Shown one piece after another: positions 1-11,898 of a stretch of 64,000 bases of DNA. Source of the stretch: Sodiomyces alkalinus F11. Its lineage: Eukaryota; Ascomycota; Sordariomycetes; Glomerellales; Plectosphaerellaceae. The DNA is taken from positions 1,608,799-1,672,798 of the forward strand of contig NW_021167087.1 in the NCBI RefSeq assembly GCF_003711515.1. The letters are read 5' to 3'. The position numbers were made by a program, and so were the translations under genes. The notes below the pieces were generated by a model. The model was not told where the DNA came from, did no database searches, and worked only from the letters and a program-made list of their open reading frames with translations. Within the stretch, counting starts at the first letter, position 1, and each line of letters opens with the position of its first letter.

Positions 1-154
1 CACCACCTGTTCTCGAACCGAAAAGTGTTTATTATAATAGCAAAGTCGATATTAATACATACTTGCTCTCGGATTCCACACAAGAATACCGTAATATCCA
101 CTCATTACACTACCTTATATACAAAACGTTCAACTGCCCTACCTGTCGGGTCCC
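1..154. other. Short intergenic/3' flank at left window edge
   Basis: This AT-leaning sequence lies downstream of the minus-strand gene that ends at 155. It probably contains that gene's 3' UTR. No gene or RNA signal is visible. Confidence 0.5.
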
Positions 155-2935
155 TCAAAAATACTCTTCCTCATGCTCGTCGTCCACGCGGACCCAGGAC
201 GCCGGTGCCACCCAACAGTGTGACAACTCGTGAGCCGCCTCATCCATACCACCACGTCCCACAGCCGATCCTGTCCCTCCTGTCCCTGTCCCTGTCCCTG
301 TACCTGTCCCTGCACTAGGCACCTTCCACGGGGGCACCCGGCTGCCGCGCAGCCGAGCCGACAGGTGATACGGCACCCCCTCCCGGTACCGCACGCTCGG
401 AACGTCCACCGACACGCTCGCCAGCGTCTGCAGCAGCCCGTATAGGAGCACCCACCGCCCCCGTCGCGCCACGGCCGGGTCCACCTCCCCGATCCGGTCC
501 GTCTTCTCAAACTTCACAAACGCGTCGATGAGATCCGACTGCGTGAACTCGGTACCCAGCGCGTAGATGTTGGTCGCCTCCGTGTACGCGAGCTGCACCC
601 GCCTCTCCAGCGCTGCGTTCCCGCCGCTCTTTTTCGAGCTCTTGAACATGAACGATGTCTCCCTGCCGGTGTTGGATGCTGCCACTGCTGCCGCCGTCCC
701 GCCCGGCATCGATTCCGGCACCAACGGGTAAGGGTGCGGTATGTGCGGGAACCGCATCTTGTTGTCGAACTCTACCAGCATGTCCGTCATCGGCAGCTCC
801 GAAATGTCCGCCTCGAACGCCCGGTTGCCCGACTCGCTGACCATCATCCACTTGCGGCCCGACCGCGCCTCGGACTCGTCCCACACGATGTCGCGGTTCA
901 CCAGGTAGTCGTACAGCGCGCCCAAGTCCCGCTGCAGCGCTTGCGCGACCGTCCTCGTCAGCCATATGCCTTCCTCGCCTTCGCCTCCGGACCCGCCACC
1001 GTACCCCGCGCTGTCGTCCGCCGGCAGTGGTGGCGGCCATGAGCCGTAGATCCGAGAGTAGTGTTTCAGTAGGAACTTCTGAAACCTCTCGGCCGCCGCC
1101 TTGGCCTGGCTATTGTTATTCGCAAGCCGACCGGAGGACGGCCACATCTCCGGGCACTGCAGCTCACCCAGCCGATCTTCGGCCGCCTGCACCCGGAGCT
1201 GCGTCTCGAGGCTCGCCCGCTCCAGCAACGCGCGCGTCACCGGCGTCAGGTTGCGGAAGTCGGCGCACCGCTCCAGCCGCCCGTGCATCATGCCGGCGCA
1301 GTGCACGAAGCTCTCGCGCCATCCTTCCTCCCACCGCACCTCCGGGCCCTCGGTCCACGCCAGCAACCCCACCGCCGTCTCGGGCTCCCCGCGGACGTCG
1401 TCGAGGCCGCGTGCCGCGAGATACTTGACCATGGTCTCCACATTGTCCGCCTTCGCCGGCATGTACGCATCGAGCCGGGCGTGGAGGTCCGACAGCGCTT
1501 GATACAGCGATATACCCACGAGGGAGGCGTGGTAGAACAGGGCAAACATGTTCCGCGTCGTGATGTGGTGGCGGAACTGGTCGACCTTGGACATGCCAGA
1601 TGGTGTCGGAAAGTACATCTCGTACGAGATCTGCCCGTCCGCATCGCCGACGCTGTTATCCTCGGATGCGGGGGGGCTGGGCTGACCACCGGCGGCGGCG
1701 GCGGCGGCGGCGGTAGCAGCAGCCGGCCCCGTGTCTTTTCCGTGGTGGTGTTGCGTACCGCGCCTCCTGTCGTGACGGGGCAAAGGCGGTGCCCCTCGGG
1801 GCGACGGAGGCAACTGGAAGTCCAGGTCTTCTTCCGTGGACCCTTCCCGCAGCATGGTGATCAGCGGTCGCGACTCGGTGGCCTCGATGATGTGAGATGA
1901 GAGACGGAAAGACGGGTTCGGTTTTGGCGTCTGCCCGCGGTGACCGAAATACACAAGGACGTCGCCGTTTGGGTCCCAGAGTTCGGGGTCCTTGCGCAGC
2001 TTATTCCAGCGCTGTGCTGGCCGGCCGCCGCCGACCCACCGCTTCATAGGCGGTGGTTGAGCGGTGGGGATGTGAGGCAGTTTGCCTATAGGGGGTGGCG
2101 GGGGAGGCTCTGCCCATGGATTGCCGTGATTCATGTGGTCCATGTTATCGTTGTTGGGGTTCCAATCGAGTGTCCCGCTGGTCAGTCGTCGGCCGGTTAG
2201 CGGCACCGAGCCAGAGATGGGGACACGCGATTCGAGCTCGGCAGGCGTGCCAAATTCTCCGCCGGGGAGCTCGATAGCGTTGAGAGGATGGGCCCCCTGG
2301 GGTCGCATAGTGGCGGCGGTAGGCGATCGCTGTTCGAACGCTTTATTGTCGAGGCTGTCACGGCGGGCATCCTTGTCCTTTTTCCGAAAGGCAAGCGTCT
2401 TCGCAATACCCTTGCGGACGCCCTCGCTCTTCTTGTCGAGCATGCTGCGCAGGCCGGACCGCTCGATACCCGAGACGTCCTCGGTCCTGAGGGTCTGTTT
2501 CCTCTGGAGACCCCAGGCTTGGTCGTGGTCGTGGTCGAACTCGTCGATGGGGCTGGTCTCCCGGCGCCCTTCGGCGCTGCTTCCGCCGCTGCTTATGCTC
2601 ATGGCGCTGCTGAAGGTGAGATTGCGCCGCCCGACGCTGCCGGCCAAGGTCCCGTCGGCGGCGTCATGGAGGGGCTCGGAGAATTTCAAAAAGCGTGCGT
2701 TCGTCGTCCCGACTCCGGTGCCGACGGGGAGCGAGCTTCCCGGCATGGGGAAGTCGCTTAAAGCGACGTCCTCGTAGTCATAGCTGTGAGCGTAACCTTG
2801 ACCGTAAGTTGGACCGTAACTTCCACCGGGGTTCAGCGGTGGTGGTGGTGGAGGATGATTTCGTGAAGCGTTTTTCCCGTCCTTGGTGGCTTCATTGCCG
2901 ATCTTCTTGCGCACGTGGGCGCTGCGACCTGACAT
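155..2935 (-). CDS. Large conserved fungal protein, possibly DUF8004 family
   Basis: A single uninterrupted frame encodes 926 residues, with a start at 2935 (MSGRSAHVRKK) and no splice signals needed. The first ~300 residues are low-complexity, basic and rich in Pro and Ser. A conserved-looking block starts near residue 325 (LVYFGHRG). A globular helical region follows from about residue 445 (KVDQFRHHITTRNMFALFYHA) through the 'KYLAARGLDDVRGEPE' stretch to about residue 720. There is a poly-Ala run near residue 410 and a GTGTGT-type repeat near the C-terminus, encoded by the tandem CCTGTC hexanucleotides at about 270-310. No signal peptide or membrane segment is seen. From memory this resembles fungal proteins labelled DUF8004, which have no known biochemical role. 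I am sure of the coding call but unsure of the family name. Confidence 0.85.
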   Translation of the reverse strand: MSGRSAHVRKKIGNEATKDGKNASRNHPPPPPPLNPGGSYGPTYGQGYAHSYDYEDVALSDFPMPGSSLPVGTGVGTTNARFLKFSEPLHDAADGTLAGSVGRRNLTFSSAMSISSGGSSAEGRRETSPIDEFDHDHDQAWGLQRKQTLRTEDVSGIERSGLRSMLDKKSEGVRKGIAKTLAFRKKDKDARRDSLDNKAFEQRSPTAATMRPQGAHPLNAIELPGGEFGTPAELESRVPISGSVPLTGRRLTSGTLDWNPNNDNMDHMNHGNPWAEPPPPPPIGKLPHIPTAQPPPMKRWVGGGRPAQRWNKLRKDPELWDPNGDVLVYFGHRGQTPKPNPSFRLSSHIIEATESRPLITMLREGSTEEDLDFQLPPSPRGAPPLPRHDRRRGTQHHHGKDTGPAAATAAAAAAAGGQPSPPASEDNSVGDADGQISYEMYFPTPSGMSKVDQFRHHITTRNMFALFYHASLVGISLYQALSDLHARLDAYMPAKADNVETMVKYLAARGLDDVRGEPETAVGLLAWTEGPEVRWEEGWRESFVHCAGMMHGRLERCADFRNLTPVTRALLERASLETQLRVQAAEDRLGELQCPEMWPSSGRLANNNSQAKAAAERFQKFLLKHYSRIYGSWPPPLPADDSAGYGGGSGGEGEEGIWLTRTVAQALQRDLGALYDYLVNRDIVWDESEARSGRKWMMVSESGNRAFEADISELPMTDMLVEFDNKMRFPHIPHPYPLVPESMPGGTAAAVAASNTGRETSFMFKSSKKSGGNAALERRVQLAYTEATNIYALGTEFTQSDLIDAFVKFEKTDRIGEVDPAVARRGRWVLLYGLLQTLASVSVDVPSVRYREGVPYHLSARLRGSRVPPWKVPSAGTGTGTGTGTGGTGSAVGRGGMDEAAHELSHCWVAPASWVRVDDEHEEEYF

Positions 2936-5029
2936 GGTCGAGATATTCGAGATATTGTTCCTTTATCACCCACCCCTCTCCGCCTCGTACCTCACCTCAC
3001 CGCGTCTCTCTGTTGCGTTCCACGGGGACGAGCTCTACTCAGTTCTGGAGCTATCGGGTCGAATTTGAACCTGCCCCGTGCAGCGTGGTCGAGTGGACAC
3101 AGTACTCTGTATATTACGTTAAACGCCTGGAAAGTCGGTCTCTTTTGAACAACCAATTGCTTCGTTCGATTCAATCAGAAGAAGCCTCCAGATCGGTGTC
3201 GTTAATGAAAGAAATAAAAGGACGAATTAGGACTAAAGAGGAGAAGCCCAATCGATGTATAATACATGACGTCTGCGAGAAGGTGATGGAAGGACGGAGG
3301 ACGGAAGGCAGAAGGCAGAAGACGAAGAACGGTTGGAGACAATCGGGTCGTGGTTTCTCTGCTTCCCTGAGGGGAGGGGAGGGGCGGGGGACGACGCGGA
3401 AAGGGCGACGGAGCAGGAAGATAAGGGATGTGTTAGGTATCAGTGAATGTCGCCAAGTATGGCCGATAAACCCCACCATCAAGCATGAGGTGTGTCTGGG
3501 GAGTACCAATTGAAGGCAATCGCTAGGGTTGATAACAATTCAATGCAGTTTTAGTGATGTAACGTGAGGATATTTCGGATATCGCCAAGTCCCCAAGTGG
3601 GCAATCAAATCAATGAATGACTTTGCCTCAGATAGGTCCATACGAAGTATTCGGACTACTTTCATGCTGGGGGGAGCTCCGAATGCGAAAAAAGAAAAGA
3701 AGATACACATCTCGTACCGCTGGGTTGGATATATGATCATTAATAATCGAGGACACACCTCGTGAGCCGGCAATTGAGCATCTTGTTGGTTTGCTTTACG
3801 TAACTTGAACGCTGTCGTCGGAACGCTAAAGCAAGATCCCTGGATTTCGAGTCCCATAAGGCTGAACGTTGTGATAATTCATAGGATCATTCATACCCCA
3901 AGTACTTTGAAAGGTGGTGAGGTGGGTGGATCGATGGACCGATGATCGTGGTGATTTATTAGCTGCAGCATAATTTACCAGCACCGGCTATGCGCGATGC
4001 AGTGAAAATACCTAGCAGTTCACTCACCGAAATAACGGGGTCCGTCGATACCCACCCAGACTGAGCGAACTCCCACGTTAGGATGGGTCGCCGTGTGGGA
4101 GAATTGGAGAGAGCCGGAAATATGTCTCAAGAACGGTCAGGGGTGCTGATAGGGGTCTGTGTTGTGTATGGCCCATGCCGAAAGGGAACGGACGAAGACT
4201 CCCCTGCCACCACGACTTCATACCTACAACGTACACGGTACATAAGGTACCTGTAATTTTACATGTGCTGGCCAGGGTGGGCCAAGATGTTATTCTTGGG
4301 GTACTACTGTATTAGTATTAATTATACTCCGTTCTATTTCCTGTCTGGCGTCTTCGGTGCGACGGTGTCCCTACTTTCGTACAATGTGTGTAACACGGTG
4401 GGAATCCTGAACTCCTAATAATGTTCGCTAAGTAAGATATTATATTCTCTTGCCGTCCGTTCCGCAAAACGATAACTGGCCTACTTGGAGTCCATCCCCT
4501 TGAGATCTGCCATGCCGGAACTGCTTTATGGATGAGGCAAGGGGCACGAAACCAGTTATAGCAAATGTACCGAATGAAACCCCAAAGACAGGGGGGCATC
4601 CCCGCGTTTGGCACGCCATTAATTAAGGCGTTACTGATAAGCTCCTGGCAAGACCACTCACGTAATGGCAGTGCGCCGGCCCAGGTAGGTACGACCCTGT
4701 CCACACGTGGTTCTATCTTTGCATCTGGGAACGTCCGTTTGTCTCAAGTCCCTACCTTATTCAGTTTGTCTGTTAAAAGTTAATGTGATAAGGGCCGGGT
4801 AAACCAGATCAAGATCATTCTTTGCCCGCAGAGCCAGCACAAGACAAAGCATCGTTGGTGACAAGACAAGCCCCTGACTCGTAGACAGAAACAAATAAGA
4901 AACACAATAATACGTATAAAGGACAGAGTTAAGCCTTTTTTTTTAAAAAAAAAAAATCGCGTTTGAATGCGAAGTACAAGTGGAACGAAGAGAACAAGTC
5001 GAGTCGTCAACAGAGCACACGACAAAACA

Positions 5030-5060
5030 AGTCAAAGCAAGTCAAAGCAAGTCAAAGCAA
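5030..5060. repeat. Tandem decamer repeat, three copies
   Basis: The unit GTCAAAGCAA is repeated three times head to tail just beyond the 3' side of the tRNA gene. No function is evident. Confidence 0.8.
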
Positions 5061-5078
5061 AAAATATCTCCAAAAGAC

Positions 5079-5083
5079 AAAAA
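5079..5083 (-). terminator. RNA polymerase III terminator of tRNA-Thr
   Basis: A T5 run on the minus strand lies 13 nt past the tRNA 3' end. A T6 run at 5059-5064 could act as a backup. This fits the simple oligo-T terminators used by Pol III. Confidence 0.6.
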
Positions 5084-5095
5084 GCTAAGCCAACT

Positions 5096-5167
5096 TGCCT
5101 CGTACTGGAATCGAACCAGTGATCTCCTCATTACTAGTGAGGCGCTTTACCACTGAGCCAACGAGGC
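5096..5167 (-). tRNA. tRNA-Thr (anticodon AGU)
   Basis: The minus strand folds as a 72-nt cloverleaf with no intron. The acceptor stem is GCCTCGT/ACGAGGC. The anticodon stem is CCTCA/TGAGG around loop CTAGTAA, giving anticodon AGT. The T-arm is CTGG-TTCGATT-CCAG and the discriminator base is A (CCA is not encoded, as usual in eukaryotes). The B box GGTTCGATTCC is intact. It stands alone in gene-poor DNA and is followed by a T5 Pol III terminator. Confidence 0.96.
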
Positions 5168-8100
5168 GGAGTTATTGAGCGATTTCGATACTACCCTCAT
5201 GTGGTTGAGAGCTCCTGTGGCCCACTAAATCGAGCTAACCCAGATGGGAGACGAAGACGGAAGACGTAGTTTTTCAGTACACGTGTAATACCGAATTCTA
5301 AGGAAACAGATTAATTACCTACGTACAACGTACGGACGTCCCATCGACCACCCGCTTGCCTTGCCGGCTCCCTCCCTTCACGGCATTCCGCGTCCAGCAG
5401 TTGCAGAGCCGCGCCTAGGCTATATCTCTGGAGCGAGTGCCTGTCACGAATAGGTTGAACCCATGTATAGGGGTTTGCCCGGCACACGACAAGTCCTCGC
5501 TCGCTGAGACGACATCATATCGGTCTCCGGCGCTGTACCGGCCAGTATGATGGAAACTGCTCTTCTGGGCAACCCGTTCTCGAAGGGGCCTCACTTCTCC
5601 AGAAAGAAGGTTGAAATATGGACTGCCCCGCTTTACTAGCTGGTTGTCTCAGGAGACCCTGGTCATCGCGGAGTACCTACTCGTCATCGCGAGCATCCAT
5701 AAGTCGGGAGGCAGCCGGCCATCTCGGCGCCTTTTTTTTTTTTTTTTCTTTCTTTCTCTCTCTTTCTTCACTTGATTCTCTCTTTCAACCTCTGCGAGCC
5801 CCATTCCGCCAAGAGCAAAAGTGCCAAGCTGCCGGCGTATTGTTTTGGACCTAGCGACCTAGCATGTCCCGTGACGCGATCCGGAAGCTCTTACTTAATA
5901 GGCCGAGGGCAGGGACGCAGGGAGGGACTTTAGAGTCCCACGTCTTAAAGGCACGGCATCCTTCGACTTTACCAAGACTCGCTTGCCAACCCAAGCGCTA
6001 TCCAACCTCAGCCCTTAGCCAAGGAGCATGTACGCGTAGTCTTCGTACGATGTATGGTAATATCCGGCCCGAGGCATGTTGAATAGTGGCACGCCTAGCC
6101 AGGAGATGTTCTTGATCCTCGAGCGGACCCGGGCCATCGGTTTGTGGGAGTCTCCATGCCCAAGCCACTGGTTTGTGAGTGCCTACCCTATATAGGTATA
6201 GAGGCTCTCCTCGTGGCGTGGTGGAGCAACGATCGTTAAGAAAGGATATGCGGTGTGAACGGCTTCATGGGCACAGAGGCTCCAGGCCAGACCCCGACTC
6301 GACACGCTGGAAAGAGATTGTGGTTTCGCTGGTGCTCCGGATACCGTTCAAGGTAGCCCATAGTGAGTTTCCCCAGCTGTGGACTTGTGAGGAGACCCCA
6401 GTTGTCCATCATTCAACCCCAGAGAGGCACACCCTGGTTGTGTCCGACCAAGGGTCCAGCCACATCGGACGGGGCTGGGAAGCGAGGAATGGTCGCCGAG
6501 ACCGCGCCATGGGCCGATTTTTCGGCTCTGACAGCCGAAACGTCGGCGCCGCCTCGACGACAACCGTCAAGGAAGTTAAGGTATCCTGGACAGAGTCCCC
6601 GTCTCGTGAGAGTCATGACCTGGTGGGCCTTGCATATCTCGATCTGGACGGATGAATGTGGGGTGGAATTCCCTGTCGTATCTTCCTGGCTTCAAAATGT
6701 CGACGAACCCGTTCCGTTCTCATGTTGTACGTCGTCTGAGGGGACCGTAAGAAGACCAACCGGCCACTCGGCTGACGTCGATCCCGTACATATAGTTCGG
6801 CACACCCCGGATATTCAGGGCCGAGGGAAGGAGTAGACAGAAAAACAGGGATGTTCAGGGTAGAATTGCGCCTTTTAAATCACCGCAACGCGAACCCTGG
6901 GGATTCAGGACAGATTCCAAATAGCAGGGTTGGCCGCGTCACTGTACTTGCGGCTGAGGTTTTCTGCAGCAACTTTAGAACTAGCGGCGGTCGGAGCGGT
7001 TAGGGAGCTTAGATACATACAGTAAGCCAGTAAGAATTGGTATTAAACGCCGGTTCAAGGGCAACTTAATATTCGGATCGACGACAGCGGGTTTCCCGCA
7101 TAAGAAAGGTGATTGGGACACCGAGGGACGCAGTCAACCAGCGAAACGCTTCGTCGAGGCAGAGCTTGACGTTAGGTACCGTCAGATAGGCAAAAGGAGC
7201 GAATCACTTTACATAATCTCATTGTGCAGATCGCTTCGGTCCTTTTGCCGGGCCACTATACTTCGTACCTATGTACTCGGCACGACGATGTGCCTGCGTA
7301 TTGGTCTCCCCGTCTGTACGTGTATACCTACGATACGCGCTAGTCGCAGATCGATCCACGGGTCTGAAAAGTAGCGACACCTACCTTAGGTAATACGTAC
7401 AGCAGTCTGGAGGGCACTTCGCCGGCTAAATCAAGGCCAGCGGGACAGTTTGGTTAGCCGCGCAGACAACGAAGAGAGACCTTTGGGGGCGTGGGAGTCT
7501 GTTGACGGGTACGGTACGTCGCAGCAAATCAGCACGAGGAATTAGCGAGCCATCGCATGGGATGGTTTCCAGGGGATAGGCATGTGCGGTGTTAATTAGT
7601 AGGTATCCGTACCGACTTCAGTTTCAAGGAATGATGGAGGAGGAGTCGTGTCGAAACGAGCACGCCAAATCGTGCAATGCAACCCTGCAGGCTCTGGGGC
7701 TGTGTCCGCGTGAGAAGACAGACCCCACAGGTAAACGCCATGTGTACCACTGAAGACTCTCTGCAAAACAACCATATCTCGTACATGAAGGTTAAAAGTA
7801 CGTATAAATACCGTACGTATCGAACAGCCTGCGTGACTCATCTGACCCCTTACAGCTGTGTCCCAAGTCCTACTAGGAAGACAATCGAGACATGCGAACA
7901 GGCAGGCCTGTGTCCTCGGGTTCCAGGTTGAAGTTCAACGTTTTGAGGACGGAGTTTGGGTGTCCTCCCCGTCCCTTTCCGCCGGAAAGAGGGTTCTTCC
8001 CGGTTTCGTCCCAGTAATACCTAATTACGCTGAAGTTAACAAGAATCAAGACTCTAAGGTACGAAGGACGAAGTAAGGTACGAAGTAAGGTACGAAGTAA

Positions 8101-9064
8101 GGTACGAAGTACTCCGTAATTTCGATCAAATCCCAACTTGGTCATTCGGGGTCATTAGAGCTCAGCCCCAAGGTGGCTGCAAACGACCACTTAGGTAGCT
8201 TGATTCGTACCCTTGGCTGCGCTAAGGGCGAAGTTCTAGAGCACTCATTCGCTGTTCTTTAGGGTGCCGACCCCACCTGACAAGCCGTCCACAGTGTAGG
8301 TAATTAAGGCCAGGATGCTGGGTCGAGATCCCCACTAAAGAGCAGATGGAGTTGCGAATGAGGTCACTCCCGACATTAGCTGTTGTGTGCATCTCACTGC
8401 CCTACCCACATCACCAAGCCGACGGTAAGGCTCGGTTCACTTGGCTTTGGTTGCCTCCCTCCCCATCTAGATGGACCTTCAGGGTAGAGGAAGGTTCTGG
8501 TGGATGCCTGTTGAATTCTGCTTTCTCGCTTTGTCGGTAGTCTTGCTTGGTGCTACTAAGGCATGGGCTGATGACTTACCATCCATCCCCGCTTATAGCC
8601 TGTTCCGAAGATCAAAAGAGGGTTGTCTGGCATTTTCTTCTTCTTTTCTTTTTCCCTTCCCTTTCCAGTCCAAAGAAATGAATGCGCAATCTCCCAACAG
8701 AAGTCACTTGCCAGCCGCTTAAATAGAATCGGTCCTCCACCTCGCATTCCATAAAACCAGTTCCCTTTTCTCCATCTTATTCGACATTCACCTTGTTTAT
8801 TTTCTTTCGCCACCTATTCCTCCTGATCCAATACATTATATATCGCGCCACCTCGCTCCTGGGTTGATCGCCATCTTGACTATACTTCGTAAGGTAGTTA
8901 ATCGTACCTTACTTAGCCTAACGGCCCCCTTCGCGCCCGATCTACGTCACCCCACTTGCTCTGCCTCGCGACATCGAACAGCTCGTTACACGACTTCCAG
9001 CTACATACCGAAACCTCACCAGCCTTTACAACAATACATCGATATCATTTTCTATACCTCCAAC
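5168..9064. other. 3.9-kb gene-poor intergenic region
   Basis: I find no supportable gene here. Overlapping open frames at 5618-6836 (up to 158 codons on either strand) have no recognisable domain and shadow one another. The stretch contains a T-rich run near 5731-5747, the 12-bp tandem repeat at 8077-8112 and scattered GTAC-centred palindromes. The last ~250 bp, rich in C and T, probably contains the promoter and 5' UTR of the gene starting at 9065. Parts could be old eroded repeats, but no terminal structure is visible. Confidence 0.45.
8077..8112. repeat. 12-bp tandem repeat (GGTACGAAGTAA)x3
   Basis: Three consecutive copies sit at 8077, 8089 and 8101. The last differs only in its final base and runs into TACTCCGTA. 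A diverged partial copy starts at 8058. The unit is built from the ACGAAGTA motif that also occurs singly in other intergenic regions of this window. Confidence 0.9.
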
Positions 9065-9783
9065 ATGATGCAGCAGCTTCCTTTGAGTATTGTCCAGATC
9101 CTTCTGATCGTGGCGGCGGTGCTCAGCTTCATCGAGCTTGCCTTGACCGCTGCAGGTACGTACAGAGAAATGATGCATCCCCTACACCTCGGATGCAGAC
9201 ATCTACAACTATGCTCTCTTCCATCGCCCATTACTACTACTGCGACGACGCTTTATCCCATTCCCATATTTCCATGCCCCCCCTTCCCCCCCTCATTTGT
9301 TATAACTCGACCCTGTCTAACGTTTTCTTGCGTGCCACTCTTCTAGCTGCCGACGGTTTCGGTCCCTTCTCTCACCATACCGTCAATTTTATGGTCTTCA
9401 ACTCGGTCTGGTCGCTACTCGTCATCGCCTACCTCGGCCTCACCCCCATCTTCTTCGCGCAGCTGTTCCACCAGTTCGCGTCCCTCGCCCTCCTGGGCGT
9501 CACCACCATCTTCTGGTTCGCCGGGTCCATCGCCTACGCCTCCCTGGTCGGCCCCGCTAGGTGCGGCGGCTTCAACCTGTGCAGGGTCGCCCAGGCCGGC
9601 GCCGCATTCGGCTTCTTCGTTTGGCTCGCCTTCACTGCCCTCCTCGTGCTCGATATCATCGATTTCGTGCGGTCGCGCAACAGCGCCACTAGCCCCGCCG
9701 TCGCGCACCCTCAAATGGGCTCCGCGGCGCCTGCGTCTGCCGAGGCGCCCCCTGCTCCTGCCAACACCTATCCCGGCGCGTGA
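9065..9783 (+). CDS. Small four-helix membrane protein, MARVEL-like
   Basis: Two exons, 9065-9155 and 9347-9783, join in frame (Ala codon split g|ct) to give 175 residues. The intron has donor GTACGT, branch CTAAC at about 9316-9320 and acceptor TTCTAG. Hydrophobic segments are at about residues 8-30, 45-66, 70-92 and 110-132. This is the four-helix, short-loop layout of MARVEL-domain proteins, which associate with membrane microdomains and vesicle trafficking. A short Pro/Ala-rich cytoplasmic tail follows. Two adjacent ATGs open the frame (9065 and 9068), and either could start it. The MARVEL assignment rests on topology and general resemblance, not a catalytic motif. Confidence 0.82.
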
Positions 9784-9828
9784 GTTTAGCACGCGCTTGG
9801 GGTCCGATGGCGAGGCTGGGAGAAGCAA

Positions 9829-9848
9829 AGAGAGAGAGAGAGAGAGAG
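9829..9848. repeat. (AG)10 microsatellite
   Basis: A perfect dinucleotide run lies about 45 bp after the stop codon of the MARVEL-like gene, probably within its 3' UTR. Confidence 0.95.
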
Positions 9849-11871
9849 GCGAGAGTGTGATCGCTCGGGCAGTCTATTTCTAATCTCACTTGCTCCGACT
9901 CGTCTATTCCGATAGAGTGCGGAGGAGGTGGGGGTTGCGAATGAACATCGATTATGTTCTCGATTGCGGGTGTATGCGGATGCACGTTGCCGGGACCTAA
10001 GATTGGACAAAGGCACCGGTAAGGAGGAATGTTGTTGAACCATGGTTCTGCAAGGCGCAGACTGAGGAGATACCCTTTGTTTTTTGTTTTTCTTCTTCTT
10101 CCTACTCTCCCTTTTTTTGGGGTTATTTTCCCTTATGATGTTATGTTGGTTGGATGCTTGGTAATGGGATATGGGGCTGCCGGGGGACCAAGTGCCATGA
10201 TACACATCGCTTCGGTTGCAGCGCAGAACTTCAACGAGCTGCGTACTAGTAATGGTCGGCTACATTCGTCGTGGTCTAAGGTAGATGATGGTCGGTCCTG
10301 AATTGAACCCGTCAAAGTCCCAGTTCAGGAATCGAAACCGTTCGAGAGTACCGAGTACTATATTAACTGCTCTTTCACAGACCATTTCTTTGATACTCGT
10401 ATATGTGATGGCATCAGTCCATAGGTTTTCGAAACATGTACGCCTGTTTGTTCATTTGATTTTTTGCAGTTCAAACACGAAGGAATTATAATGTCCGCGA
10501 TGCGCCGGCCGACTACCTGGAGTTCCGCAGAACCATGGGTTGATTTATACTCGCACTAAATAAGGTAAGCTCCTTTTAGATTCCCGCCCGGGGCAAATTA
10601 CGGCACATGTCTGCCGGAGCTCCATCAGGATGCGCTGTCACATAGGGACGATGTGTTGTTACCCAGTTATATACTTCGTACTTCGTGCCTTCCTCTAACG
10701 TACGTACAACGTAGCTCGTCACATAAATATGCGTCCAAACACGTCGTCGGACCTACCTATATCTACGGATACATAAGTCATCAATGTCATACGTTGAGCA
10801 AATTCCCGCTGATGGAGTGGGTTCATGATCTACCGTAGTGAAGAGGGAAAACAAGAAATCTCCCCGGCCAGCTTTGAGCCCTTAAAGTCCGGTTGTTCGT
10901 CGGGAGGCGAGAAGTTGACCCTGTGGACAGAACCTCTTCAATGGTGTACCTAAGCTTGGTGACCGAGTTCTCGTCGACGAATAGCAACCTTGGAACACAG
11001 CACGGTGTATCTCTGGTACGAATCCTGGCACCCACGAATGTCGAGGACATGTGCCAGTAAGGTACTTTAGTACGGATACCTCGGCACTTCTTCTTCTTCT
11101 TGCTCTCTCTTCAGATCCTCTCTTACCTCATCCACTTCGGCAACGATACATCATCGTTTCCCATTCGTATTCCCATCGTCGGTGTAGTACATCTACTTAT
11201 AGGTATACAACATTTCCCCAAATACTAAAGCACATCACATATTCGCAGATTCATCGGCTCGTGGTACCTAATCCGTACTGTTTCCCGCCCCGCCCCGCCC
11301 CGATAGCTCCCATTTCTTGACCTCCTTCTAAAAGCGTCTTCCATGCGCGTTCTCCTCCTCCCCCACGTGTCTCGAAACATTGGTCGTCCATTCGCTCCAA
11401 TCGGGAAGAAATCCTCAAGCTTCTCTGCTTCTCTTTCCCCATCGAGGCCCAGGCTTGTGCCTCGCTGTGCTTGTCTGGTCGTGTCCTTCATGACGCCTCC
11501 CGGGGACGACCATGTTGTGTCCGTACTGGATCATGAATCTGTGATTCCTACCTAGATCAAGCGAGGCCTTTGCCACTATGCCGGGCTCTTGGAAGCTTGG
11601 AAGCGAGTCGAGAAGACGGGTTGGAAAACGTCAACCCCTGCAGGCACGTTCCCAAGAGGATCCCACTGGGTCCCGCCAATCCATCACGCCAAAGGAATAC
11701 GACGGAGAGAACATGGATTATTACCTGGTACTAATTATTATGGAGTTGCTCCTTCATGCGGCCCCATACACGTTTTCTTCGAGCTCCTGTTTATTATTAA
11801 GAGCTAATTCGAACTACAAAAGCACGGGTTATGCTGTTTGCGTCCCCTCTCCTACTCCCCCCTCTCTACCC

Positions 11872-11898
11872 CTCGCCCTCGCCCTCGCCCTCGCCCTC
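11872..11898. repeat. (CTCGCC)4.5 hexanucleotide repeat
   Basis: A perfect tandem hexamer sits in the pyrimidine-rich leader of the phosphodiesterase gene. Confidence 0.9.

Larger units (their letters stand above)
2936..5095. other. Intergenic region without a recognisable gene
   Basis: This stretch lies between the start of the 926-residue gene and the tRNA. The proximal 500 bp is presumably promoter and 5' UTR of that gene. Short open frames overlap one another on both strands, have no recognisable domain and do not join through splice sites. Near 5030-5060 there are three copies of the decamer GTCAAAGCAA. Confidence 0.5.

Noticed and set aside
2695..3513. 272-codon plus-strand frame
   Set aside because: It straddles the start of the 926-residue gene and its upstream region, with low-complexity Arg/Ser composition and no domain.
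5030..5060. Possible CRISPR-like array from regular short repeats
   Set aside because: Head-to-tail decamers without spacers in a eukaryotic nuclear genome; the same applies to the repeat at 8077.
6179..6836. Two overlapping frames of 157-158 codons
   Set aside because: Different frames of the same stretch with no domain, no splice extension and matching minus-strand frames; kept only as an unexplained region.
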